Of a stretch of DNA of 64,000 nucleotides, positions 18,251 to 26,079 are shown piece by piece (the first letter of the stretch is position 1; every line of letters starts with the position of its first letter). A program made the translations under genes and the position numbers. This stretch comes from Ralstonia condita (GTDB lineage Bacteria > Pseudomonadota > Gammaproteobacteria > Burkholderiales > Burkholderiaceae), in the NCBI RefSeq assembly GCF_958405655.1, contig NZ_CATYWO010000002.1, positions 682,001-746,000 on the forward strand, written 5' to 3'. The notes under the pieces were generated by a model. The model was not told the origin of the DNA. It worked only from the letters and a program-made list of their open reading frames with translations, and did no database searches.

Positions 18251-20305
18251 ATGAAAATTTCATCGATAAAAATATCTAACGTTTTGAGTTTCCCTCATAG
18301 TGGAAATATTGAAAGCGCCACTGAAATCAGATTTGATGGGGATACAAACATTATTATAGGGCAAAATGGAGCTGGCAAATCAACGATATTAGAAATAATA
18401 AACTTTGTTTTTAAAAGAGCCATTCTTTGTCATTACTCTGTCGATAGGGACGCTTACGGGAGACGGGCTACTATCGCGCAGAGCGATGTTAAGCGAGTAG
18501 TTCAAAAACATAATGACCAAGGCTCGCGCGTTGGATTTCGTCTTGAGCCAAACTGGAATACTCCTAATGAAGATCAGCTAATCCGAGTTACTTTGAAGTT
18601 AGATTCGATTGATAGGCGGAACATCGAAAGCATCGTAAGCAATTTTGAAAAATATAGAATTATTGCTGAGAGATATAGTTACGATTCTGTTTCGTATCAG
18701 CAGTTTGTTTCCTCTATAGAAGAAATTTTCGTTGAAGTGAGGTTTCCAGCGAACACCAACAACTACGTCGTTTCGATTATTCATCACGGAAACGATATCG
18801 CGGAGCTATACCTCACAAAATATAATTTACTTCGCGAGTTGGCACTTCTTTATAATGCAGAAGTGGGGAGGGACGAAATTCCACTTTTGTTCGAATCATT
18901 TGCCTTAATAGGTGGATACAGAAACTATAACAATTTTGTGAATGCGGTTTCGCTCTCGGGAGCAAGCGTTGAGCATCAAATTCAAGCAGTCCGCGCTACT
19001 GAGATTTTAAGAAGCGCAAACGGAATAGAAACAAATGAACCGACAATCTTTTCCCTTGTTCGCTTGCTTGTGGCTGAGAGACATTATGCAAGATTCGGAG
19101 ACGAGGGACTGGCTCGTGAGGCTGAAGATTATGCGAACAACGTAATATTCTTGCGTAAAATAAACGATAAATTGAAATTAATTGGATTGAGGGTCCAGAT
19201 AAATCTACTCGAGAAGCGGACTTGGTTGTATTCGTTTTCATTTATTGATCTTAAAAGAAATCAACCGCTTCCTGATATTAATAGCCTCAGTGCAGGTCAA
19301 AAAGCAATTGTTCATCTTGTTTTTGAGGCTTATGGGAGAGGGGAGCTTAAGGGTGGTGTGGTAATAATTGATGAGCCAGAAATTCATCTTCACTACCAAT
19401 TTCAACATGAGTATCTGAGGATAATAGAGGAAATAAATTCAGAGAAGAGCTGTCAGTACATCATAGTCACGCACTCAGAATCTCTAATAAATTCCAACAC
19501 GATTGGTAAAGTCCGTCGGATCGCCCTAAATTCCGATAGAGAGTCCATTGTGTGTGCTCCGGTCCTTGAGGAAAATCAAAGGGATCTAGTTAAAATACTT
19601 GATAACACAAGATCAACATACGCGTTTTTTTCTAAAAAAGTTGTTCTGGTCGAGGGTGATTCCGATAGGTATTTTTTTAGAGCAATATTTAAAGAATTTT
19701 ATCCTGATTTAACTCAGGAGTTGGCTGTTCTCGATGTTGGCGGAAAGGGTGGGTTTATAAAATGGAAAAGATTCTTTGAGGCATTTGGTTTGGTGGTCTA
19801 TTGCATTGGTGATTTCGATAATGTTTTGTCAATGAAGTTTGCAGATGGAAATACGATCATTGATAAGGCGGAAAAATTCTTAATCGAGGCTGATCTGAAA
19901 CAGCATAAACTTAATGATTTGCCTAGCGAGAAGAAGGCGGCATTTGAATCGGCTTTTAATAATCTGGTTGGGGATGAGGGGTGCATATCAAAGCCAAATA
20001 GAGAGCTTTGGAAGCCTGTCATAGATATGTTTATAAATTTTGTAAGTGTTCCCAACGCGGAGATTGTTCAGGAAATCAGGAGGAGACACCCCGAGGTTGA
20101 TGAAGCGATTGCTTCGAAGTATAGAGATGGAATATTCATTCTCAAAAAGGGCGCAATAGAGAATTACGTAGGCGGATCCCATGCTGATATTTCTCACATA
20201 GCTAAATTTTGCTCAGAGGAATTAAAAAACTGGCGCAACGAGAGTAATGAATATGTTTCAGAGATTCGCGAAATCATTGGCAAAATTGTGAGCGACGCAG
20301 CATAG
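18251..20305 (+). CDS. OLD-family ATP-dependent endonuclease (AAA ATPase + TOPRIM)
   Basis: The 684-aa product has Walker A GQNGAGKST (37-45), an ABC-like signature LSAGQK (346-351) and Walker B VVIIDEPEIHLH (about 376-387) followed by the switch VTHSESL. A C-terminal TOPRIM domain has VEGDSD (about 466-471) and GDFDN (about 516-520), expected metal-binding acids. OLD nucleases act in phage exclusion. The gene is strikingly AT-rich and uses host-rare codons (AAA, ATA, TTA), a sign of recent transfer. No UvrD-like GajB partner is adjacent, so it would be a solo (class 1-like) OLD. Confidence 0.88.
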   Translation: MKISSIKISNVLSFPHSGNIESATEIRFDGDTNIIIGQNGAGKSTILEIINFVFKRAILCHYSVDRDAYGRRATIAQSDVKRVVQKHNDQGSRVGFRLEPNWNTPNEDQLIRVTLKLDSIDRRNIESIVSNFEKYRIIAERYSYDSVSYQQFVSSIEEIFVEVRFPANTNNYVVSIIHHGNDIAELYLTKYNLLRELALLYNAEVGRDEIPLLFESFALIGGYRNYNNFVNAVSLSGASVEHQIQAVRATEILRSANGIETNEPTIFSLVRLLVAERHYARFGDEGLAREAEDYANNVIFLRKINDKLKLIGLRVQINLLEKRTWLYSFSFIDLKRNQPLPDINSLSAGQKAIVHLVFEAYGRGELKGGVVIIDEPEIHLHYQFQHEYLRIIEEINSEKSCQYIIVTHSESLINSNTIGKVRRIALNSDRESIVCAPVLEENQRDLVKILDNTRSTYAFFSKKVVLVEGDSDRYFFRAIFKEFYPDLTQELAVLDVGGKGGFIKWKRFFEAFGLVVYCIGDFDNVLSMKFADGNTIIDKAEKFLIEADLKQHKLNDLPSEKKAAFESAFNNLVGDEGCISKPNRELWKPVIDMFINFVSVPNAEIVQEIRRRHPEVDEAIASKYRDGIFILKKGAIENYVGGSHADISHIAKFCSEELKNWRNESNEYVSEIREIIGKIVSDAA

Positions 20306-20373
20306 CCTTTAGTACTTGCTTGGTCGCGATGGTCCCCGTTACACTCCCCCCGCCGCGGCAACAACCGCAGCCG

Positions 20374-20511
20374 GGACTGCAATCCCGAATTCAACTATTC
20401 CCGTGAGTGCCGTTATAGCCCTCGCGTGCCGTCGTTCGTCCTCATGGGCGGGCCCGGCAGGGAGGGCTTCGGCCCTGCCGGTTTTGGAATAGTTGATCGG
20501 TATTGCAGACC
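20374..20511 (+). ncRNA. Candidate structured leader RNA
   Basis: A long imperfect stem pairs 20374-20401 with 20486-20511 (about 25 of 28 positions, including perfect TCAACTATTCC with GGAATAGTTGA). Inside lies an arm at 20455-20480 that closes on a C(UUCG)G tetraloop. A separate hairpin, CCCACC/GGTGGG (20526-20543), sits directly before the ribosome binding site of the next small ORF. The structure is seen in sequence; its identity is unknown. It resembles leader regions of small mobile elements, but this is a guess. Confidence 0.5.
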
Positions 20512-20574
20512 TTGTCGTGTGCCCGCCCACCCTCACAGGTGGGTGGCTCCTTACTCAAACCAGAGGACAAGACA

Positions 20575-20688
20575 ATGCGTCATCCGACTCAAGTCACACC
20601 CACCCCACGCGGGCACTGCCCCGCCATTCCGCCTCCCACCAGCATTAGCCGTCTGATGCCGCGCACGCTGCCAGGAGGTGCCCAATGA
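20575..20688 (+). CDS. Small ORF, 37 aa, translationally coupled to the next gene
   Basis: ATG 20575 (MRHPTQVTPT) follows AGAGGAC by about 6 nt. The stop overlaps the next start as ATGA (20685-20688). The peptide is Pro/Thr-rich with no recognised family. It is probably a leader or coupling peptide for the 93-aa ORF and part of the unit that begins with the structured RNA. Confidence rests on the ribosome binding site and coupling only. Confidence 0.45.
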   Translation: MRHPTQVTPTPRGHCPAIPPPTSISRLMPRTLPGGAQ

Positions 20689-20966
20689 CGACCCTTCAAC
20701 AGAGCCGCCAATACATGAAAGGCGCCGTGTTCGGGCGAGACTTTCTGCGCCGCACGCAGGCAGACCTGAAGCTGCACCGCCACTTCGAGCCCAAGACGCT
20801 GCGCTGGGAATACCAGATTCACGTGCTGGACAAGTCAGCCGAATTCCAGGCCGGGTTTTTGGATGCGATTGGCGCATACGTGTTGACCACGCTTGAGGGG
20901 GTGCTGGTCGAGCCGTATCGGTGGAACATACTTCGCGTGCTGAACACCGAAGGTAACGAAGAATAA
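20685..20966 (+). CDS. Hypothetical protein, 93 aa, small mobile-element-like unit
   Basis: ATG 20685 has a near-perfect AGGAGGTG 7 nt upstream. The product (MTTLQQSRQYMKGAVFGRDF...) is a soluble, mixed charged protein without signal peptide or TM helix. I recognise no family. It lies downstream of the OLD gene and the structured leader, in what may be a small acquired segment. The strong ribosome binding site and the coupled upstream ORF argue it is translated. Confidence 0.65.
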   Translation: MTTLQQSRQYMKGAVFGRDFLRRTQADLKLHRHFEPKTLRWEYQIHVLDKSAEFQAGFLDAIGAYVLTTLEGVLVEPYRWNILRVLNTEGNEE

Positions 20967-21004
20967 GAAGACAGCCGTAAAACGCAGCCCCGATACGGGC
21001 GGGG

Positions 21005-21466
21005 ATGCCAAACCGTAAGACCGTTGCACCCAGCGGCAAGATCGCCAGTCTCCCAGCTCGGAATCCCGAGCAAATCGGCTCACACGCCAACCTCCGCGCT
21101 CCATCTGCCGCGCAAAAAGCTCCGCACGCCGAGCACAGAACTCCATTCGCCGAGCAAAAAGCTCCACACGTCGAGCACAGAACGCCACTCGCCGAGCAAA
21201 AAGCTCCGCACGTCGAGCTCAGAACTCCACTCGCCGAGCAAAAAGCGCCACATACCGAGCTCAGGACTCCGTTTGCCGAGCAAAAAGCTCCGCACACCGA
21301 GCACAGAACTCCATTCGCCGAGCTCAGAGCTCCGTGCGCCGAGAAAAAAGCCTCACGTGCCGAGTGCGCCCGCGCGCGCGGTCAATGTGCCACCCGCGCA
21401 GCCCGCTGTCTGAACAGCAGAAGGCCGATTCCGATAAAGGCAAGCAGGGCTGCGGACGCCGAGTAG
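21005..21466 (+). CDS. Doubtful heptad-repeat ORF over the tandem repeat
   Basis: The 153-aa frame reads the tandem repeat as alternating heptapeptides, TPFAEQK and APHVEHR, followed by an Ala/Arg-rich tail. The start is weak (GGGCGGGG just before ATG), and all frames through the repeat are open because the repeat lacks stops, so openness is not evidence of coding. It also overlaps the end of the minus-strand membrane-protein gene (21382). If translated it would be an extended charged repeat protein. Confidence 0.25.
   Translation: MPNRKTVAPSGKIASLPARNPEQIGSHANLRAPSAAQKAPHAEHRTPFAEQKAPHVEHRTPLAEQKAPHVELRTPLAEQKAPHTELRTPFAEQKAPHTEHRTPFAELRAPCAEKKASRAECARARGQCATRAARCLNSRRPIPIKASRAADAE
21100..21351. 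repeat. 42-bp tandem repeat, six copies, with nested 21-bp half-repeats
   Basis: Units start at 21100, 21142, 21184, 21226, 21268 and 21310. Each has the form TCCAYTCGCCGAGCAAAAAG-C followed by TCCRCACRYCGAGCWCAGAAC, so each 42-bp unit is two diverged 21-bp halves. The last copy is the most decayed. Since the period is a multiple of 3, length changes keep frame. No spacer structure is present, so it is not a CRISPR. Confidence 0.9.
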
Positions 21467-22140
21467 CGGCTCAGGGCGAGCCCGCCTGCGCTGTGTGGCT
21501 TGTCCAGAAAGTCGCCCACCACGGCGCCCAGCGGCCGGGTGAGGATGAAGGCTGCCCAGAACAGCAGCGTGCGTGAAATGTGCGTCCAGTAGTAAGCCGC
21601 CACGATCAACGCAAGCAGCGCACCAAACACAATGGCCGCACCTGTGTAGCCCAGGCCGGCGCTATCCGCCGTCCAGTCGCCCAGCGCGGTGCCCAGCGTT
21701 TGCGAAAACATGATCGTGACCCAGTAGAACGCCTCGGCCTTGGGCGAATGCACGGTCTGGACCGACACAGACCCCAGGGTGCGATACCACGTATACAGCG
21801 AGCACAGGAGCAGGCCGAGCAGCAGGGCGGAGCCGCCTGCGTATCCGATGCCGAGCGAGCGGTCGGCAAAGTCGGCCAGCGTGGTGCCAACGGTGGTGGT
21901 GGCAATGATGGTCGTCCAGTACAGCAGCGGGTTGAACCGCCCCGCCTTGATTTGTGCGGCAACGGCCACAAGAAAAACGGCAGCAAAGATGCCGGTGCTT
22001 ACCAGATAGCCGAAGTTCATCGACATCGAGACCGCATCGCCGCCGGTCTCCCCTAGCGTGGTGGCCGCGATTTTGAGTAGCCAGAAGCCCAGTGTGACTT
22101 CGGGCACCTTGGCAAGCGCGTGCTTGGCTGACGCCTCCAT
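21382..22140 (-). CDS. COG4705-type integral membrane protein with four internal repeats
   Basis: The 252-aa product is predicted to have about eight TM helices. Four repeats each carry a TLG/GD-type pair: TTLGETGGDAVSM, TTVGTTLADFADRSLGIGYAGG, QTLGTALGDWTADSAGLGYTGA and RPLGAVVGDFLDKP. Start ATG 22140 has GGAGGACT upstream. Members are called uncharacterised membrane-anchored proteins; the repeated polar Thr/Gly/Asp motif in membrane helices suggests a transporter with internal symmetry, but the substrate is unknown. It is divergent from the Fap operon. Confidence 0.82.
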   Translation of the reverse strand: MEASAKHALAKVPEVTLGFWLLKIAATTLGETGGDAVSMSMNFGYLVSTGIFAAVFLVAVAAQIKAGRFNPLLYWTTIIATTTVGTTLADFADRSLGIGYAGGSALLLGLLLCSLYTWYRTLGSVSVQTVHSPKAEAFYWVTIMFSQTLGTALGDWTADSAGLGYTGAAIVFGALLALIVAAYYWTHISRTLLFWAAFILTRPLGAVVGDFLDKPHSAGGLALSRYSASAALLAFIGIGLLLFRQRAARVAH

Positions 22141-22336
22141 AAGAGTCCTCCGTGAAATGCGGTGTGACTTGCCCGGGCGCCGCAGGGTTTCGCCTCTTTT
22201 TGCGGTTTGGCGGCACCCAGCCCGCTGGCCCGCTGCTACATGGTTGAAACACCTTTTGAATCGGCTTGCGCCCTGTTGGCGCGGGCAATCGGTTGCGCGC
22301 TCCCCGATATTCCGTGTCTCGCCTGTTTCAGTCATG

Positions 22337-22371
22337 ACACGAAAACGTGTGCCACGGCTGTCAATCGTGGC
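22337..22371. promoter_or_regulatory. Candidate upstream activator dyads for the Fap-like operon
   Basis: Two adjacent inverted repeats occur: ACACG-AAAA-CGTGT (22337-22350) and GCCACG-N9-CGTGGC (22351-22371). They lie about 80-100 bp upstream of the predicted sigma-54 start site, where enhancer-binding proteins usually bind. The binding protein is not identified. Confidence 0.4.
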
Positions 22372-22415
22372 TGTCGCCAGGCGGTTCTCCCCTTGAATCA
22401 GGGGCTTAGCAAACG

Positions 22416-22431
22416 TGGCACAGATGTCGCT
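22416..22431 (+). promoter_or_regulatory. Sigma-54 (-24/-12) promoter of the Fap-like operon
   Basis: TGGCACAGATGTCGCT carries the full -24 TGGCAC element and the -12 GC at correct spacing. Transcription would start near 22443, directly before the GGGGAGGAG ribosome binding site and the ATG at 22458, giving a very short leader. Confidence 0.7.
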
Positions 22432-22457
22432 CTACGCCCCCCGGGGAGGAGCGAGCC

Positions 22458-22967
22458 ATGTCAACCATCGCCTCACAGCGCCGTGCCCGGCGTCTGCTGC
22501 TCAATTGCGTGCCTGTGCTGACCGCTGTCGCTTGCGGCATGGCAATGGTGCTGGCCAGCCAGCCTGCGCTGGCAGATGAGGGCGACATCGTCGTGCTGCG
22601 CGATGTCACGCCACGCATTGCCTATCGCGGGGTGCCGACGCCGTCGCTGCCCATCCGAACCGCTGTCAGTCCGTTTCCCACCCAATCGTTCAATCAGTCT
22701 GTCGGCTCGGTAATGTCCGTGCTCTCCGACGGCGAGCTTGGCACGTCTCACGCATCCGTTGGCGGGGCGTCAATCGGGCTCCGTCAGGCAATTACGCCCC
22801 AGATGGCCGGTGCACAGCCTGCGGCAGCAGGCGGCTTTGCGGTGGGGTCCGCCGCCGGCGGGGTCGCAGTGGGCGGGGTCGGCGGGCAGGTGGTGCAGGC
22901 AACGGCCGGTATCGCCTCGCAGATCACAGGCGCGCTGGCGCCGCTCTCGCGCGGGGTGCAGCCGTGA
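22458..22967 (+). CDS. Fap-like operon gene 1 (FapA position), secreted 169-aa protein
   Basis: The product has a long signal peptide ending ASQPALA before DEGDIVVLRDV. The C-terminal half is Gly/Ala/Val-rich (GGFAVGSAAGGVAVGGVGGQ). It lacks the NxxAGxGN repeat of the fibre subunits, so it is probably the accessory, chaperone-like component that FapA represents in Pseudomonas; this assignment is by gene order. It is first in the operon behind the sigma-54 promoter, with GGGGAGGAG before ATG. Its stop overlaps the next gene (GTGA). Confidence 0.7.
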   Translation: MSTIASQRRARRLLLNCVPVLTAVACGMAMVLASQPALADEGDIVVLRDVTPRIAYRGVPTPSLPIRTAVSPFPTQSFNQSVGSVMSVLSDGELGTSHASVGGASIGLRQAITPQMAGAQPAAAGGFAVGSAAGGVAVGGVGGQVVQATAGIASQITGALAPLSRGVQP

Positions 22968-23572
22968 AGGGCTCAGCGTGGCGCTGGCTCGTGGCGGCGG
23001 CTGGCCTTGGCGTTGCGGGCGCAGCCTGGGCCCAGGGCGCGCCGGTGGCTGCGGTCATGGACGGCGACGCGGCGGCGCATGCCACCGGGCGGGTCGCGGT
23101 CAATCAGGCGTCCGGCACGGGCAATGTGCAGGCCAACCTGGCGGCCTTGTCGACAGGCGAGGCGGGCATCGTGTCATCGCAACGTATTGGCCCGGCGCCG
23201 TGGGGCCTCTCCGCATCCAGCCGGATGGCGGGTTCGGCTTTCAACGGCGCCGCGGGGTTGGTGTCGATCAATCAGGCGGGCGGCGCGGGCAACGCGCAGA
23301 GCAACGTCGCCCTGATCGCACCGACAGCCTCCGTGGTGCAACAGCAATCCCATCACATCGAACCGCTCGCCGACAGCGCCATGTCGGGCGTGGCGGTACA
23401 GGTTCGCCGTCAGGACGCCCCGCAGGCGGCAGAGGGCCGGCAAGACGCGTCGATTGCCTCGACTGCGTTGCGCAATACCTCTGGTGTCGTGCAGGTGAAC
23501 CAGACGGCTGGAACGGGGAATGTCACGTCCAACAGCTTTGTGCTCCGTCCCCCGGCGGGCACTCTTTTTTAA
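22964..23572 (+). CDS. FapB-like minor amyloid subunit
   Basis: The 202-aa product starts at GTG 22964, overlapping the previous stop by 4 nt. A signal peptide ends AAWAQG. Three repeats share the pattern G-x-V-x-(V/I)-N-Q-x-(A/S)-G-x-G-N-x-x-(A/S)-N: VAVNQASGTGNVQANLA, VSINQAGGAGNAQSNVA and VQVNQTAGTGNVTSNSF. These Asn/Gln-rich Gly repeats are those of Fap fibre proteins. The smaller size and position before the larger three-repeat protein fit FapB, the nucleator. There are no Cys residues in the mature chain. Confidence 0.75.
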   Translation: MKGSAWRWLVAAAGLGVAGAAWAQGAPVAAVMDGDAAAHATGRVAVNQASGTGNVQANLAALSTGEAGIVSSQRIGPAPWGLSASSRMAGSAFNGAAGLVSINQAGGAGNAQSNVALIAPTASVVQQQSHHIEPLADSAMSGVAVQVRRQDAPQAAEGRQDASIASTALRNTSGVVQVNQTAGTGNVTSNSFVLRPPAGTLF

Positions 23573-23596
23573 CTGGAACAAGGAAGGGAGATCACC

Positions 23597-24376
23597 ATGA
23601 AAGCCAAACTGACTGCCATTGCCGTACTCGCTCTGCTTGCCACAGGCGCTGCACAGGCAAGTGGCCGGGACGATGGCCCGGGCGCTTCGGGCGCGACCAT
23701 CCGCAATGTGACGGAAATCAGCAACGACATCCACGTGCAGGGTTACGGGCTGGCACTCGGCTTCATGCCGTTCAGCGCGGAATCCTCTGCCGTGGTCGAT
23801 TCCACGCAGACGAGCAACAACAACTCCATGGATCTGCCGAGCGGCACCAACCGCGCATCGGTCAACGGCCAGGCACTGCAGGGTGCGCAGGGCGCCGTGG
23901 GCCTGAACGTGACGGCGGGCGCCGGCAATGTGCAATCGAACGACGTTGCGCTGGCCGCGGTGGACGCGGGCAAGGTCTTCGCATCCGCCCAGGTCTTCAA
24001 CAACCAGGCTGATCCGGGTGAGTCGTTGTCGATTGGTAACGCAGCCAACACGGCCACGTTGGGCGGCAGCGCGCTCAATGGCGCCAAGGGCACGATCGGC
24101 GTGAACATCGCTGCCGGTGCGGGCGAGCTGCAAGAGAACGGCATGGCGGCGTCGACCAACAGCTCGGGCAACATCGCCAAGGCCACGGTCTACAACAAGC
24201 AGGCGGCCGACAACAACTCGCTGCGCCTGAACGGTTGCGATCCGACCAACGTGGCATCGCTGAGCGGAACGGCGCTGATGAACGCCATGGGCAACATCGG
24301 CGTGAACATCGCCGCTGGCGCGGGCAATCTGCAGCATAACGGTCTGGCCATTGCCACGGCCCGGGGCATGAACTGA
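23597..24376 (+). CDS. FapC-like major amyloid fibre subunit
   Basis: The 259-aa product has GGAAGGGAG upstream of ATG 23597 and a signal peptide ending GAAQAS. Three long imperfect repeats are separated by linkers; each has a core like GLNVTAGAGNVQSNDVAL, GVNIAAGAGELQENGMAAS and GVNIAAGAGNLQHNGLAI, preceded by N-(x)-ALxGAxG. This R1-R3 arrangement is that of FapC. The C-terminal CxxC of Pseudomonas FapC is absent; the only Cys seen is in NGCDPTN. It should be exported through the FapF-like barrel. Confidence 0.8.
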   Translation: MKAKLTAIAVLALLATGAAQASGRDDGPGASGATIRNVTEISNDIHVQGYGLALGFMPFSAESSAVVDSTQTSNNNSMDLPSGTNRASVNGQALQGAQGAVGLNVTAGAGNVQSNDVALAAVDAGKVFASAQVFNNQADPGESLSIGNAANTATLGGSALNGAKGTIGVNIAAGAGELQENGMAASTNSSGNIAKATVYNKQAADNNSLRLNGCDPTNVASLSGTALMNAMGNIGVNIAAGAGNLQHNGLAIATARGMN

Positions 24377-24443
24377 GCGTAACCAACTGACCTGTCGCCC
24401 GGCTGCCTTGCGTGGTCGGGCGTGTGGTCACCGTGGGGGTGAC

Positions 24444-25148
24444 ATGCGACGGAACCGGCGATTGCGCGGCGTGTTGATGCTGATCCTGGCCAGCGCGTGC
24501 GGCTTGTGCGCGGCCCAGGAGGGCGCGATTGCGTTGCGCGCCGACAGCGAGATGCCGCTCAACAAGCCGGTCAGGAGCATGGCGGAGCTGCGGTATCGCA
24601 GCGTAATGCGCCAGCAGCAGGATTTCAGTTGTGGTGCGGCGGCCGTCGGTACGTTGCTGCGCTATGCCTATGGCATGGACATCGACGAGCGCCGGATCAT
24701 CGCCGAGATGATGAAGGTGAGCGACCCCAAGCAGGTTGCAGAGCAGGGTTTCTCGATGCTCGACATGCGCAACTACGTGCAGACGCTGGGCTTTCGTGGC
24801 CGGGGTTACCGCGTTGACATGACGGCGTTGCGCGACCTGGCCATCCCGGTGATCGTCCTGCTGAACCTGAACGGGTATCAACACTTCGTGGTCGTCAAGC
24901 GGGCTGCTCACGGGCGGGTGTTCATCGCCGACCCCGCGCTGGGTAACCGCATCATGCAGGAGTGGGAGTTTGCGCCTGCATGGAATGGCCTGGTCTTTGC
25001 AATTGTTGGCGATACGTCCGTTCAGGCGGATTCCGGGTTGTTGCAGACCAACGCTCCGACGCTGCGTGCGCGTGAAAGCGCCGCCATTGGCGGTGGCGCC
25101 CTGCCGATCCAGATGGAATTCGGGCCTGCGCGGTGGGACTTGTTCTGA
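24444..25148 (+). CDS. fapD: FapD-like periplasmic C39 peptidase
   Basis: The 234-aa product has a signal peptide ending GLCAAQ and a peptidase C39 domain. QQQDFSCGAAAVGTLLRYAYG gives the oxyanion Gln and catalytic Cys (split here by the family pattern), and GYQHFVVV with FIADPALG gives the His and Asp. Unlike bacteriocin C39 domains it is not fused to an ABC transporter, as in FapD. It lies between the major subunit and the FapE-like gene. ATG 24444 has GGGGGTGAC upstream; the stop and next start share one base. Confidence 0.85.
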   Translation: MRRNRRLRGVLMLILASACGLCAAQEGAIALRADSEMPLNKPVRSMAELRYRSVMRQQQDFSCGAAAVGTLLRYAYGMDIDERRIIAEMMKVSDPKQVAEQGFSMLDMRNYVQTLGFRGRGYRVDMTALRDLAIPVIVLLNLNGYQHFVVVKRAAHGRVFIADPALGNRIMQEWEFAPAWNGLVFAIVGDTSVQADSGLLQTNAPTLRARESAAIGGGALPIQMEFGPARWDLF

Positions 25149-25954
25149 TGAAAGCCAAAACACTCTCATGGATCGTGCCGCTGGCGTGGGCCGGATGGTG
25201 CGCCGGCGCGGGCGCTGCGCCGCTGGCCAGCACACCGGCGGTACCGGATGCGCACGATGGTGCGGTGCTGTTGCACGCTGGCACGGCGGTCGAGCTGGCC
25301 GATGACGCTGAACTCGCCCGGCAGCGCGGCAAGTATCTGGGCGCCAGCATCGTGAGCGGTTTCATGATCGAAATGGCGTCGCAGTGGCGTAACGAAGCGG
25401 GGCAGGCGTCTGCGCAGGCGCGCATGCTCGCCACGGACCTGCGCAGCAACGCTGCCCACGTGGCCGTCAGCACCCAGGCCTCGGTACACATGGGGCCGGG
25501 AGCCCTCGACGGTGCAGCACCGGGCGCCAGCGCGTCTGGCGGCGCCGGCGTGCAGGTCAATGGCGTGGGGCAGGTCACGCAGGTGGCTGGCAGCAACAAT
25601 CTGGCGGCCAACGCCACATCGATCTCGATGCAGACGCAGCCATTGCCTGCGCTGCCGTCAGGCGGTTCAGCCGCGATGGCAGCGGAGAACGGTTTTGTCG
25701 CCCGGGCCCAGGCGGGCACAGGCGGTGTGCAGGTTGCCATCACCAGCCCGATGGGCGTCGCCTCGCAATCGGCGTCACCCAATCTGGCCGGGGCGGCGGG
25801 GAGCGTGATGCAGGTGGCCCAACTGGCGGGGAATGCGCAGGTGATTGCCAACCAGTTGTCGATCCAGTTGCAGATGCAAGGCATGTCGCATCAGCAGTTG
25901 GCACAAGTGGGCGTGGCGCAGGCGTTGCGGTCGATTGCAGGGTTGCGCCGCTAG
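25148..25954 (+). CDS. FapE-like secreted protein
   Basis: The 268-aa product starts at ATG 25148, sharing one base with the fapD stop. A signal peptide ends GAGAAP. The chain has diffuse Fap-type repeats: VQVNGVGQVTQVAGSNNLAANA and VQVAITSPMGVASQSASPNLAG. The C-terminus is Gln/Leu-rich (QLSIQLQMQGMSHQQLAQ). By order and composition it corresponds to FapE, a minor fibre-associated component. No Cys occurs in the mature chain, unlike Pseudomonas FapE. Confidence 0.7.
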   Translation: MKAKTLSWIVPLAWAGWCAGAGAAPLASTPAVPDAHDGAVLLHAGTAVELADDAELARQRGKYLGASIVSGFMIEMASQWRNEAGQASAQARMLATDLRSNAAHVAVSTQASVHMGPGALDGAAPGASASGGAGVQVNGVGQVTQVAGSNNLAANATSISMQTQPLPALPSGGSAAMAAENGFVARAQAGTGGVQVAITSPMGVASQSASPNLAGAAGSVMQVAQLAGNAQVIANQLSIQLQMQGMSHQQLAQVGVAQALRSIAGLRR

Positions 25955-26079
25955 CCACGAAAGACCCGTTGAACAGATAGAAGCGCACAAGAGCACATTC
26001 ACAATCCGGCGCGCAGCCACTGGGCTCGCGTGCCGCTTTAGAGACTGTCGAGTCTCGACCTTGCTTTCCGGGGGGAAAC

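Noticed and set aside
20551..21297. Cys-rich minus-strand ORF across the tandem repeat (repeated CGAFCSA motif)
   Set aside because: It is one of several frames kept open by the repeat itself; no start signal or family, and it crosses the 93-aa ORF.
21100..21351. CRISPR-like array
   Set aside because: The repeats are directly adjacent, with no unique spacers and no cas genes. It is a plain tandem repeat.
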